Origin: Candidatus Harpocratesius repetitus | Lineage (GTDB): Archaea > Asgardarchaeota > Lokiarchaeia > Sigyniarchaeales > Promethearchaeaceae | Length of the DNA stretch: 64,000 nucleotides | Assembly: GCA_021498095.1 (NCBI GenBank) | Contig: JAIZWK010000001.1 | Location: 2,095,666 to 2,159,665 of the forward strand | Direction: 5' to 3' | Shown here: piece after piece, positions 49,133-57,732 of the stretch | Position numbering within the stretch: the stretch's first letter is position 1 | How the letters are laid out: each line of letters begins with the position of its first letter | Translations under genes and position numbers: made by a program | Notes under the pieces: model-generated | The model's database searches: none | Told to the model about the DNA's origin: nothing | What the model saw: the letters and a program-made list of their open reading frames with translations, nothing else

Positions 49133-50083
49133 ATGGAAACAGAATCACTGATTGATAAAATTAAAGCTTTAAAACGTCAAAAGCAAGTCTCAATCTTTGC
49201 TCACTATTATCAACCTATTGAAATTCAAAAATTGGCAAATTATATCGGTGACTCTCTTGGATTGGCTAAAATTGCTCGGGAACAAAAAGATAGTAAGTAT
49301 ATTATTCTGGCTGGTGTTCATTTTATGGCAGAGACTGCTTCAATTTTGAATCAAAACAAAGTCATTTTATCACCTAATTTTGAAGCGGGTTGCCCTTTAG
49401 CAAGTTTTATCGATCCTAAAATAATTAATGAATTTAAAATGAAATATCCTAATTCTCCATTAATTGTATATGTGAATACTACAGCAGAAACTAAAGCAAA
49501 TTCTGATGTGTGTTGTACTTCATCCAATTCTCTTAAAGTAATAGAAAATGTGGCAAAAGATTGGAAAACGGATACCATTTTGTTTGGACCTGATAAGAAT
49601 CTCGCAAATTTTGTCCGAAATCGAACTTCTTTAAATATTATTACTGTTCCTGAAAAAGGTAATTGTCCAATCCATAATTTCTTATCAATAAAGGATATTG
49701 AAAGAGAAAAGAAAAATCATCCTGGAGCTTCCATCTTAGTTCATCCCGAATCACCTTTAGAAGTTCAGAATGAAGCAGATTTTATCGGTTCAACTTCACA
49801 AATGCTTCAATATACTAAAGATAATCCAAACCCAAATGGTTTTATCGTAGGTACCGAAATTGGATTGATTGAACATTTACGATGGAAAAATCCAGAACAA
49901 TCATACTACCCTCTTAATAAATATGCAATTTGTAAAAATATGAAGAAAATTAATTTAAAAAATCTCTTTGAGACTTTGGATGCATGTGGAACCCCTTCTC
50001 AATCAAAGTATGAAATAAGAGTATCAGAAGAAAGTGCGAATTTGGCAATTGTTCCATTAGAACGTATGCTTCAGTATTCTTAG
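49133..50083 (+). CDS. nadA: Quinolinate synthase (NadA)
   Basis: NadA makes quinolinate from iminoaspartate and dihydroxyacetone phosphate in NAD synthesis, using a 4Fe-4S cluster. Motifs are A-H-Y-Y-Q-P, G-D-S-L-G-L-A, V-H-F-M-A-E-T-A, P-N-F-E-A-G-C-P-L-A, Y-V-N-T-T-A-E-T-K-A, and G-T-E-I-G-L-I-E. Cysteines likely to hold the cluster occur in A-G-C-P, K-G-N-C-P-I-H and the C-terminal D-A-C-G. The length of 316 residues is normal for the archaeal form. The gene following at 50105 lies 21 bases on and is probably in the same operon; nadB and nadC are not in the window. Confidence 0.95.
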   Translation: METESLIDKIKALKRQKQVSIFAHYYQPIEIQKLANYIGDSLGLAKIAREQKDSKYIILAGVHFMAETASILNQNKVILSPNFEAGCPLASFIDPKIINEFKMKYPNSPLIVYVNTTAETKANSDVCCTSSNSLKVIENVAKDWKTDTILFGPDKNLANFVRNRTSLNIITVPEKGNCPIHNFLSIKDIEREKKNHPGASILVHPESPLEVQNEADFIGSTSQMLQYTKDNPNPNGFIVGTEIGLIEHLRWKNPEQSYYPLNKYAICKNMKKINLKNLFETLDACGTPSQSKYEIRVSEESANLAIVPLERMLQYS

Positions 50084-50104
50084 TATTTTCAGGAGAATAT
50101 TTTG

Positions 50105-50767
50105 ATGATCTCTTTTAGTATTAATTTTGAAATGGTATTTGTCATTCATAAGCAAAGTAATCAAATAATTTTTTATCGAAAAAATGAATCTTTTCCTTTA
50201 AATGTTAAATTGCTCGAAAAAGTTCAGAATATGATTCAAAATAATCAAATACAAAAAGGTTCATCCTTAAATGAAATAAAACAATTCGAACTTGAAAATA
50301 AAAATGGGATTATTTGGACAGGAAAGTTCACATTAATTGTTTTGATATTAAATCAAAACCCTAGTTCAATGGAAAAAGAAATGCTTCATACATATGGTAT
50401 TAGATTGGAATCTAGATTTTCATCAGAGTTACAAAACCTTTACTCTACATTTTTAGGAAATATTGATATATTTTTACAAGATTTACCTACAAGACCTAAT
50501 TTAAAAAAAATAACGGATGAAATCTTTCATATTGATTTCACTTATCCATATACTGTGAATTTAAACGAAGACATAAAACCAATTTCAAATATTGATAATG
50601 AAATATTGGCATTTGCAACAAAAAAAGTTCAAGAACAGAAATATGTCTATCTTCACCAAATTATTTCATTTTTTGAGAAGAATCATCCATTATTGAAGTT
50701 ACAAATTCAAGAATCAATCTATAGTTTAATTAATATAGGTTTTCTAAAAAAAATTAGAAAAAAATGA
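50105..50767 (+). CDS. Longin-like plus winged-helix protein (nadA-linked)
   Basis: A 220-residue protein. The first 115 residues have the strand-strand-helix layout of a longin domain (F-E-M-V-F-V-I-H-K-Q-S-N-Q-I-I-F-Y-R-K, and a later W-T-G-K-F-T-L-I-V-L-I-L). Residues 160-220 form a winged-helix-like unit ending Y-S-L-I-N-I-G-F-L-K-K-I-R-K-K. The start at ATG 50105 is supported by an AGGAG site about ten bases upstream (50090-50094). Its architecture parallels the protein at 43317-44342, which suggests a small paralogous family. Coding is clear; domain names are by pattern. Confidence 0.68.
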   Translation: MISFSINFEMVFVIHKQSNQIIFYRKNESFPLNVKLLEKVQNMIQNNQIQKGSSLNEIKQFELENKNGIIWTGKFTLIVLILNQNPSSMEKEMLHTYGIRLESRFSSELQNLYSTFLGNIDIFLQDLPTRPNLKKITDEIFHIDFTYPYTVNLNEDIKPISNIDNEILAFATKKVQEQKYVYLHQIISFFEKNHPLLKLQIQESIYSLINIGFLKKIRKK

Positions 50768-50825
50768 TTTAATTGTAAATTAAGTTAATTTTATTGGAAT
50801 TATGAAGATATTCTAAGATATTTCA

Positions 50826-51203
50826 CTAAACACGGGCAAGATCTTTATAAAGTTTAGGAATTATCTCTTTATACTTATTATTTTCTATATTTCCTAAGAT
50901 ATTGGCTGCAATTTTATTTAGAATTTTCCTATATTTAGATACTTGCTCATCTCTACGTAATAACAACGCAACAACATAATTCTCTACCTCTATATATTTT
51001 TCTCCCAAACCGGAAAAAAATGAGACAACTTTATGATTTTTAAAGGTTAAGGACGAAAAACCCGGTGTTAACGATGAATAACGATGGGCAGAATAAATTT
51101 GAGTAAGTAAATTGTTCGTAACTTTCAAGTTTTCGGGAAAACTGGCCAATAAAACAGGTCCAACTTCATTATCCCATCTCAGAATCAAAATTCCTAACGG
51201 CAA
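50826..51203 (-). CDS. Single longin-domain protein
   Basis: A 125-residue protein with the classic longin layout: M-P-L-G-I-L-I-L-R-W-D-N-E-V-G-P-V-L, a second strand region F-S-S-L-T-F-K-N-H-K-V-V-S-F-F, then E-N-Y-V-V-A-L-L-L-R and a long C-terminal helix. Longin domains cap SNAREs and form the platform of Rag-GTPase regulators in eukaryotes. It starts at TTG 51203, with GGAGAT about ten bases upstream. The N-terminus is closely like that of the Rag-type GTPase at 19780 (both M-P-L-G-I), suggesting common ancestry or a shared partner. Confidence 0.75.
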   Translation of the reverse strand: MPLGILILRWDNEVGPVLLASFPENLKVTNNLLTQIYSAHRYSSLTPGFSSLTFKNHKVVSFFSGLGEKYIEVENYVVALLLRRDEQVSKYRKILNKIAANILGNIENNKYKEIIPKLYKDLARV

Positions 51204-51348
51204 ATTTAATTATCTCCTTTTCAATAATAGTATTTGATATGAATCAAAAAATCATATCTATTGATCTAATTCAGTTATTGAAACATAAAAGCCTTATGTA
51301 ATTTTATTTACCAATTTCAGAATATAAGATAGAAAAATAAAAAAGTAT

Positions 51349-52704
51349 TTAGAATGGATGAACTAATCGAACTTTCCCATTACCTAAATCTTCAAAAAGA
51401 CCAACTTTTACAAATTGATCAATGTATTTCTTTATTGTAACTGTTGGGAGACCTAAGGCACCTTTTAATAAATCTACATTCATTTCACCTACATCTTTAA
51501 CCAATAAGAAGCATTTAAAAAGAGGTTCTTGTTCAAAAAGTGTTAATAACCCATCTAAATTTTGGATTTTTCCTAAATTTTTCTCACGAAATTCAATCAT
51601 ATCCTTATTTTCTGCTTCATATTTGGAAAGTTTTTCTTCTAATTTTTCTTTTTCAGCGACTACTTGTTCATATTTTTTTAATAATTCATCCTGCTTTATT
51701 TTTAGATCTGAAAAACGTTTTTCAGCTAATGAAGTTTTCTTTTCAAATTCTTTAAATTGGAGTTTATAATCGATGATTTCTGAATCTAGGTTATCTGCTT
51801 TTTCAAGAAGTTCAGATTTTTCTTTAAAATGCTCTTCTTTTAATTGTAAAATACGTTCTTCATTGCGTTTTTTAATCTCTTGAATTTCTTCTTGTAAATG
51901 ATTTATTCTATTTTCATAATTTTTTTTCATATCATCAATTTCAGAAAATTCTGATTGATATTTTGTAATTTTCATTTCAAGTTCATGATTTTTTTCTGTT
52001 AAAGAATGAATTTCATCTTGTAATTGTTTAGTTTCTTTTCGGAATTCTAATTCCATTTTTCCTATTCGTGCTTGATATTCATCTTTTGTTGAAAGTGTTT
52101 GACTCCTTAGTTCTTTGGTTCTCTCTTCAAAATCGCGCTCCATTTTTTCAATACGTGCTTTATATTCATCTTCAGTTTCCATAAATTGTCTTAAACGCGC
52201 TTGTACTCTTTGGGCGAATTCTTCTTCCATCTTTTGTAAATTTTCTTGAGTTCGGTCGTTAGCCATTTTTAATTCTTGTATTTCGCGATCTTTTGCACTA
52301 ATTACACCTTTTTGCTCAATCAATTTGGATTTTAACTCACCTACTTGTGTGATATATGTGTTTAAATGTTGATTAAATCCATCAATCTGCATTTGTGTAT
52401 TTTTTAATTGAGCTTCTTGTTGTGCAATAGTAGCATAAGCCATTTCTAATTGATTGTCTTTTTCATTTAACTCAGCTCGCATTTCGCCAACCATACGCTT
52501 TAAAGCTTCAACATCTGCAGGTAAATCATACATATTGCTAATTCGGCTTTGTAATTCGTCAATTAACTTTTGCTGTTCTGCCATCTCATTTTTTTGTTTT
52601 ACAATTAATTGCTTTAACCGATCAATTTGTGCTTGTTTTTGTGCAATTTCTAATTCTTCCTGCCCAATACTATCAATTATGTTCTCTAAATCCTTATCGC
52701 CCAT
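51349..52704 (-). CDS. Long coiled-coil protein with C-terminal winged helix
   Basis: A 451-residue protein that is coiled coil for about 380 residues (heptads such as I-D-R-L-K-Q-L-I-V-K-Q-K-N-E-M). It ends in a winged-helix-type unit: L-K-G-A-L-G-L-P-T-V-T-I-K-K-Y-I-D-Q-F-V-K-V-G-L-F. The combination suggests a DNA- or protein-binding tip on a long dimeric rod. Coiled coil and tip are seen; the function is unknown. It sits between the longin gene (145 bases away, same strand) and the roadblock-like gene (divergent). A membrane-remodelling or chromosome-organising role is possible only as speculation. Confidence 0.75.
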   Translation of the reverse strand: MGDKDLENIIDSIGQEELEIAQKQAQIDRLKQLIVKQKNEMAEQQKLIDELQSRISNMYDLPADVEALKRMVGEMRAELNEKDNQLEMAYATIAQQEAQLKNTQMQIDGFNQHLNTYITQVGELKSKLIEQKGVISAKDREIQELKMANDRTQENLQKMEEEFAQRVQARLRQFMETEDEYKARIEKMERDFEERTKELRSQTLSTKDEYQARIGKMELEFRKETKQLQDEIHSLTEKNHELEMKITKYQSEFSEIDDMKKNYENRINHLQEEIQEIKKRNEERILQLKEEHFKEKSELLEKADNLDSEIIDYKLQFKEFEKKTSLAEKRFSDLKIKQDELLKKYEQVVAEKEKLEEKLSKYEAENKDMIEFREKNLGKIQNLDGLLTLFEQEPLFKCFLLVKDVGEMNVDLLKGALGLPTVTIKKYIDQFVKVGLFEDLGNGKVRLVHPF

Positions 52705-52875
52705 ATTCGTTCCTCAACTAATATTTTTCTTCAATTAAAGTCTTAAGAATCACAATATTTAATAGCTTATAAATGTGTGAATATCTATTATATATTATAT
52801 ATAACTGTCGATTACTAAATAATAATATTCATCTTATTCCTTTAACTTAATTCATAAGAACATGGATTGAAAAAA

Positions 52876-53391
52876 ATGCCAGGTAAAACTGAAACAAGGA
52901 ACGAATTTGATTGGGATGGTGTGGTGACCCAAATTCATGATATTATTGGTTCTAATACTGCAATATTTAACAAATACGGAATAATTTTAGCTTCAAAAAT
53001 CGCTCAATTTCAAAAAGGAAGTCTTATATCTCCAACAATTTTAGATTTCATTGATCGAAAACAGACTTTGATTAAAGAGCTTCAAGTTGAATACATTGAT
53101 TGTATGGTATTAGAAGGAGATAAAGAGAATATTGTTTTTACTTTTGGTGAAAACTATAATTTAATGAGTAATATTCCAAAAAATGTCGATTTGGCAAAAT
53201 ATATGCCAAGTATTACAAGTTTCTTACGCACTCTTCATAAAACTGCTCCTAACAATGATTATCAGACTTCATTTAAACTACTTTCATTAGAAGATGAATT
53301 CGAAGAAATGAAGAATAGCACAGAAGAACAAGTTGGAAAAGAGAGATTTCCCATTTTTAAACATCTCATTAAATACTTAACAAAAAAGTGA
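52876..53391 (+). CDS. Roadblock/LC7-like protein
   Basis: A 171-residue protein with a roadblock-type core: V-T-Q-I-H-D-I-I-G-S-N-T-A-I-F-N-K-Y-G-I-I-L-A-S, then D-F-I-D-R-K-Q-T-L-I-K-E-L and D-C-M-V-L-E-G-D-K-E-N-I-V-F-T-F, followed by a helical extension. Roadblock domains dimerise and act as GTPase partners in eukaryotes and archaea. The ATG at 52876 is preferred over TTG 52867. It lies 146 bases before the Arf-like GTPase gene on the same strand, so it is a natural partner for that GTPase. The interaction is inferred. Confidence 0.72.
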   Translation: MPGKTETRNEFDWDGVVTQIHDIIGSNTAIFNKYGIILASKIAQFQKGSLISPTILDFIDRKQTLIKELQVEYIDCMVLEGDKENIVFTFGENYNLMSNIPKNVDLAKYMPSITSFLRTLHKTAPNNDYQTSFKLLSLEDEFEEMKNSTEEQVGKERFPIFKHLIKYLTKK

Positions 53392-53537
53392 TACTTCCTT
53401 TTTGTATTTTTTATTAATCGAATACATATAAATTTAGGAGAACTCTCATTATCTTATATCGAATTATATCTGTTAAACTCGTTTAAAAAAATTAATATAA
53501 AAATTATTTAAATAAAAATTTAACACGAGGATTATAT

Positions 53538-55541
53538 ATGCTACGACAAGTTTTCATCACAAAAGATGGGGAAATTATCTTCAGGCGTGATTTTGGAAAA
53601 GCACTTGATCTAGAAGGTTTTAATCAAGCTTATAAGCAAATTATGAAAGAAGCATCTAAAATTGGGGCAGATAAAACTAAGTACCATGACTATTTTCAAT
53701 ATCGAATAGGATATCTTACAGAACCAGAGAAAAATATCATCTTCTTCTTCGTTTCAGATCTGTCTGATAAATTTGCAAATATTCAAAAAGAACTTGAAAG
53801 ATGTCGAAAAGAATTTCTCGATATGTTTGGACCTATCTTAGATGATCAAATAGATCAAGATACATTTGAGATTTTTGACCCAACCATTGAACTAATTCAT
53901 AAAAATTTACGCCCAAAAATCTCTTTGGTCGGTTTTTCTGGTGTGGGTAAAACAACAATCACCCGTTTGATTACCGCACAAGATATCCCGATGGAACATG
54001 TACCTACCATAACAGGAGATATCGGGACAATCAAGATCGGTAAACTTCATTTCCATCTATGGGATTTTGCCGGCCAAGAACAGTTTTCCTTTTTATGGAA
54101 CAATTTTATTAAAGGTTCTGATGCAGTCTTGTTAATTACGGACTCAACATTGGAGAACTGCGAGAAAAGTCGATATTTCACAGAATTGATAAAGAAGGAA
54201 GCACCTTATGCACACACTGCTTGTATTGGTAATAAGCAAGATCTTCCAGATGCGATGCCAATTGCAGATATTGAGCGGATTTTAGGTATGAAAGCTTATT
54301 CAATGATAGCAGTTGACCCCGATAATCGAGATAAAATGATAACAATCATTGCTGATGTTTTAGAAATGTCTGGTGAAGTTTCTCCATTATTAAAACCTTT
54401 AATTCAGCGAGATAAAATAATGAAACAAGCTGAAGAAGCACTTGAAGAGGGGAATTTTCAGCAAGCATTACATTTGTTTGAAGAATTGGCGGATCTTAGT
54501 TTGGAATTAGGTGATGACCGGGTAAGTCAAGATTTTCATGAAAAAGCTATGAAAATTAAAGCAATCCTTCAGCAATTTGAATCAAAAAGTGAAGAAAAAA
54601 AGAAATCAGACTCTATTCAAAATAAAAAAGAAGAAAAAACTAATGGTAAAGAATTAATCTCTCCACCTGTACCTAAGACCTCTGTCACACCTCCACCTGC
54701 ACCTAAGACCTCTGTCACACCTCCACCTGCACCTAAGACCTCTGTCACACCTCCACCTGCACCTAAGACCTCTGTCACACCTCCACCTGCACCTAAGACC
54801 TCTGTCACACCTCCACCTGCACCTAAGACCTCTGTCACACCTCCACCTGCACCTAAGACCTCTGTCACACCTCCACCTGCACCTAAGACCTCTGTCACAC
54901 CTCCACCTGCACCTAAGACCTCTGTCACACCTCCACCTGCACCTAAGTCCTCTGTCACACCTCCACCTGCACCTAAGTCCTTTATCACACCTCCACCTGC
55001 ACCTAAGTCCTTTGTCACACCTCCACCTGCACCTAAACCAAAAACAATTCCGGTAGATCAATCAGATCTTAAAATATCAAAAGGAGTAAGTATTCCAAAA
55101 TCCAAAACCACTTCATCTAATAAGGAAGATAAACTTGAGCAATTATTGGAGCAGGCAAAAGCTAAAAAGCTGAAAAAACAAGCTGCACAAAGCCAAACTA
55201 AATCCATTCAACAAGAAGTATCGAGTCAATCAATAAAACACTCTATTATTCCACCATTAGCAACTAATTCAACTTCAAGTACTTCGAATAGTGCTTCATC
55301 AATAGAAAACACATTACAACCTCAATTTTCAAGTGAACAATCATCCACAAATAGTGATATGAGAGCTCTAATTACAGATTTAAAGATTAAAGTAGCAAAT
55401 GTAAATAAAACTTTACTCGATATGGAAATGCAGAATATTACGGGAGAGCTTTCAGATGAAGATTTCGCCAATAAATCAAAGCGACTTGAATCAGTGAAAA
55501 CTCGACTTGAACAACAAATTCAAGATTTAGAAAAAATTTAG
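53538..55541 (+). CDS. Arf-like GTPase with longin-like N-terminus and proline-rich repeat tail
   Basis: A 667-residue protein in four parts. Residues 1-125 look like a longin-type domain (V-F-I-T-K-D-G-E-I-I-F-R-R-D-F). Residues 126-290 are a GTPase with G1 G132-F-S-G-V-G-K-T139, a G2 Thr in T-I-T-G-D-I-G, G3 W175-D-F-A-G-Q180-E, and G4 G-N-K-Q-D-L-P-D-A, the last identical in form to Arf/Arl GTPases. Residues 295-355 form helical TPR-like hairpins. Residues 375-500 are 12 copies of a ten-residue P-P-P-A-P-K-T-S-V-T repeat, followed by a Ser/Thr/Lys-rich linker and a terminal coiled coil. A GAGG site precedes the ATG. Proline-rich repeats usually bind SH3/WW-like partners. Confidence 0.88.
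   Translation: MLRQVFITKDGEIIFRRDFGKALDLEGFNQAYKQIMKEASKIGADKTKYHDYFQYRIGYLTEPEKNIIFFFVSDLSDKFANIQKELERCRKEFLDMFGPILDDQIDQDTFEIFDPTIELIHKNLRPKISLVGFSGVGKTTITRLITAQDIPMEHVPTITGDIGTIKIGKLHFHLWDFAGQEQFSFLWNNFIKGSDAVLLITDSTLENCEKSRYFTELIKKEAPYAHTACIGNKQDLPDAMPIADIERILGMKAYSMIAVDPDNRDKMITIIADVLEMSGEVSPLLKPLIQRDKIMKQAEEALEEGNFQQALHLFEELADLSLELGDDRVSQDFHEKAMKIKAILQQFESKSEEKKKSDSIQNKKEEKTNGKELISPPVPKTSVTPPPAPKTSVTPPPAPKTSVTPPPAPKTSVTPPPAPKTSVTPPPAPKTSVTPPPAPKTSVTPPPAPKTSVTPPPAPKTSVTPPPAPKSSVTPPPAPKSFITPPPAPKSFVTPPPAPKPKTIPVDQSDLKISKGVSIPKSKTTSSNKEDKLEQLLEQAKAKKLKKQAAQSQTKSIQQEVSSQSIKHSIIPPLATNSTSSTSNSASSIENTLQPQFSSEQSSTNSDMRALITDLKIKVANVNKTLLDMEMQNITGELSDEDFANKSKRLESVKTRLEQQIQDLEKI
54661..55036 (+). 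repeat. 30-bp tandem repeat, 12 full units plus a partial
   Basis: Head-to-tail 30-base units encode P-P-P-A-P-K-T-S-V-T. Unit 1 has a GTA variant for GCA. Units 2-9 are identical to one another in DNA, and units 10-12 carry changes (AAGACC to AAGTCC, then TCTGTC to TTTATC and TTTGTC). A 16-base partial unit follows at 55021-55036. Divergence increasing toward the 3' end with perfect middle units points to recent expansion in the centre. Confidence 0.97.
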
Positions 55542-55599
55542 TGATACTTTTTTACAATATATCTATAATTTTTTATCTTTTCTCTTTTCTCACATTTCG

Positions 55600-56646
55600 T
55601 TAAATTATTTGTTCAAAAATCTCATCAATGTTTATATTTTTAAAGATTTCCTCTGGTTTGATTTCCACATCATCAATATCGGATATTTGTTTGATTATTT
55701 CTAAATCGATTAATTTTTGAAAATTGATAATGTTAACATCTGATTTATTTAAAGAATCTGAATCTTTTTGTTCTCGAATTGAAATTTCTTCATCTTCATT
55801 TGGAGAATTATCAGAGTCTAATGAATTGGCTGATTTCTTAAAAATATTTGATAAGAATCTCTTCTTTCTTTCCTTATTTTTTCCACTTTGATCTGGATTA
55901 GGAGCGTCTTCTAATTGCTCAAATCCATCTGGATCAATTAATTTTTTGTTATATAGATAACATTCCAGAAGATCATCATATAAAAGCATCGGAACAAAAG
56001 CTTTTTGAAATGTTTTCATTCGTTTTAAATCAAAAATATCTGTCTGAATAATATCTGGAAAAATATAATCTCCTTTTTTTTTATAGAGATTTTTTAATAT
56101 TTTTTTTTTTTTGTAATCAATTGAAATTTTATTTTCAGAGAATTTTGAATTACAGTATTCAATAATTTCATCAATATGACCAATTAATGCTTGTTTAAAA
56201 TCTAAACCTTCTAAAGATCGAATATACGCATTTAAATAAGAATCAAGAATAAATGACAAATCTTCACTATAAGAATGAATTCTTGATACTAAGTTTTTGG
56301 ATTCATTCCACCAAATTTCAATAAGATCGAAGGATAACTGCTTAAAAAATAGTGTTCTATATTTTTGTTCTGTATATTTAAGCAAATTTGTAATTAATAA
56401 TGAATATAATCGTGTGTAATCATATGAAAAGTTTTTATTTTGAAAGGAAATTATACTTTTTTTATGTGGAAAAATGAATAATGTAGGTAGTTTTGATATA
56501 ATTCGATCAATTCTAACAGGCATAGGTAGAATTGGAAAGGGAAAATTCGGACTTTCAATTTGATCTATAAAAAAAAACATGGGAGCTGCTTCATTTTTTC
56601 TATGAATTAGTTTTGGTTTTGATGTTGAGGCACTTCTATTGAACAT
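55600..56646 (-). CDS. Hypothetical protein next to the opp operon
   Basis: A 348-residue soluble protein, rich in Ile, Lys, Asp and Phe, with a very polar C-terminal third (K-N-K-E-R-K-K-R, then Ser/Asp/Glu-rich). There is no signal peptide or membrane segment. It contains D-Y-T-R-L-Y-S-L-L-I-T-N-L-L-K-Y and E-I-W-W-N-E-S. I recognise no family. It follows oppF by 60 bases on the same strand, so it may belong to the operon's end or be separate. Confidence 0.65.
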   Translation of the reverse strand: MFNRSASTSKPKLIHRKNEAAPMFFFIDQIESPNFPFPILPMPVRIDRIISKLPTLFIFPHKKSIISFQNKNFSYDYTRLYSLLITNLLKYTEQKYRTLFFKQLSFDLIEIWWNESKNLVSRIHSYSEDLSFILDSYLNAYIRSLEGLDFKQALIGHIDEIIEYCNSKFSENKISIDYKKKKILKNLYKKKGDYIFPDIIQTDIFDLKRMKTFQKAFVPMLLYDDLLECYLYNKKLIDPDGFEQLEDAPNPDQSGKNKERKKRFLSNIFKKSANSLDSDNSPNEDEEISIREQKDSDSLNKSDVNIINFQKLIDLEIIKQISDIDDVEIKPEEIFKNINIDEIFEQII

Positions 56647-56706
56647 ATAAAATCATTCCAATTTAAAATTAAAACTAAGAAAAAGAATAATTGAAAAAAA
56701 AAAATT

Positions 56707-57732
56707 TTAAATTTCATCTCTACCAAATTGCCAGCACCAGATGTGATGGCTTTCTGAAAGAGCTGTTTCTTCTGGTTCTTTTTTATTGCATTCTGGTAAC
56801 ATTTTAGCTTGACATCTTGGATGGAATGAACATCCACTTGGTGGGTTTGATGGTGAAGGGATTTCTCCTTCTAAAATGATTTTTTCTTGTAATTCACTTT
56901 TACTCACTGCTGGTCTGGCAGATAAAAGTGCTTGTGTATAAGGATGTTGATTATTGTAGAAAATATCTTCTATATTACCAGTTTCTACAAATTTACCAAG
57001 ATACATTACCCCAATTCTATGACCAATATGATGAATTACTGAAAGATCATGTGTTATAAAGATATAAGCCAAGTGAAGTTTCTCTTGCAATTCTTGTAAC
57101 AAATTCAAAATTTGGGCTTGAACTGAGACATCTAATGCAGAAGTAGGTTCATCCAATACAATTACATCTGGATTACATGCTAGTGCTTTCGCAATGACAA
57201 TCCTTTGTTTTTGACCACCTGAGAATTCGTGTGGATAACGATCTAAGTGTTCTGCTTTAAGGGATACTTGAGTCATTAATTCAAGAACTCTCTGGCGTAA
57301 TTCGACCTTATCTTTAATTCCTAAAAGGTTTTTCAGTGGTTCTCCAATAATATCAACAATTTTCATCCTTGGATTTAATGATGCATCAGGATCTTGAAAT
57401 ACCATTTGGATTTTTTGTCGAATTCTTCGTTTTTTAGATAATTGATTTTGGATTTCTTCATTTCTATATCTGATAGATCCACCACTTGTTTTAACTAAAT
57501 TTAGAATTGCTTTAGCAATAGTCGTTTTTCCACATCCACTTTCTCCTACAATTCCTAAGGTTTCATTTGGATACAATTCAAAGCTTACTCCACGAACTGC
57601 TCGTACAGTGCCTACTTTTCGCATGAATAAGCCACCAATTATAGGATACTCAACTTCTAAATTTTCAACAGTTAATACTGGTTCGTTTGGATCTATTTCA
57701 TCAATTTGTGGATTTGATATTGATTCTGTCAT
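56707..57732 (-). CDS. oppF: Oligopeptide/dipeptide ABC transporter ATP-binding protein (OppF/DppF-like)
   Basis: One of two ATPases of a peptide importer. The 341-residue protein has Walker A G-E-S-G-C-G-K-T, Q-loop F-Q-D-P-D-A-S-L-N-P, signature F-S-G-G-Q-K-Q-R, Walker B V-I-V-L-D-E-P, and H-loop F-I-T-H-D-L-S. The C-terminal oligopeptide-transporter extension carries a Cys cluster around H-P-R-C-Q-A-K-M-L-P-E-C. The start overlaps the oppD stop by one base (TAATG), showing translational coupling. It is the last of oppB-C-D-F. Whether the substrate is peptides, nickel or sugars (the family is broad) is not fixed by sequence. Confidence 0.94.
   Translation of the reverse strand: MTESISNPQIDEIDPNEPVLTVENLEVEYPIIGGLFMRKVGTVRAVRGVSFELYPNETLGIVGESGCGKTTIAKAILNLVKTSGGSIRYRNEEIQNQLSKKRRIRQKIQMVFQDPDASLNPRMKIVDIIGEPLKNLLGIKDKVELRQRVLELMTQVSLKAEHLDRYPHEFSGGQKQRIVIAKALACNPDVIVLDEPTSALDVSVQAQILNLLQELQEKLHLAYIFITHDLSVIHHIGHRIGVMYLGKFVETGNIEDIFYNNQHPYTQALLSARPAVSKSELQEKIILEGEIPSPSNPPSGCSFHPRCQAKMLPECNKKEPEETALSESHHIWCWQFGRDEI

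Noticed and set aside
51422..51769. 115-residue plus-strand Phe/Ser-rich frame
   Set aside because: Mirror of the coiled-coil gene on the minus strand; Phe/Ser richness is what antisense Glu/Lys codons give.
54661..55036. Possible CRISPR array from regular repeats
   Set aside because: Units are head-to-tail with no unique spacers and lie in frame within a coding gene.
54617..55061. Two long minus-strand frames of Gly- or Arg/Cys-rich repeats over the 30-bp array
   Set aside because: They are reverse-frame shadows of the tandem repeat, whose length is a multiple of three and so keeps all frames open. The plus-strand GTPase frame explains the region.
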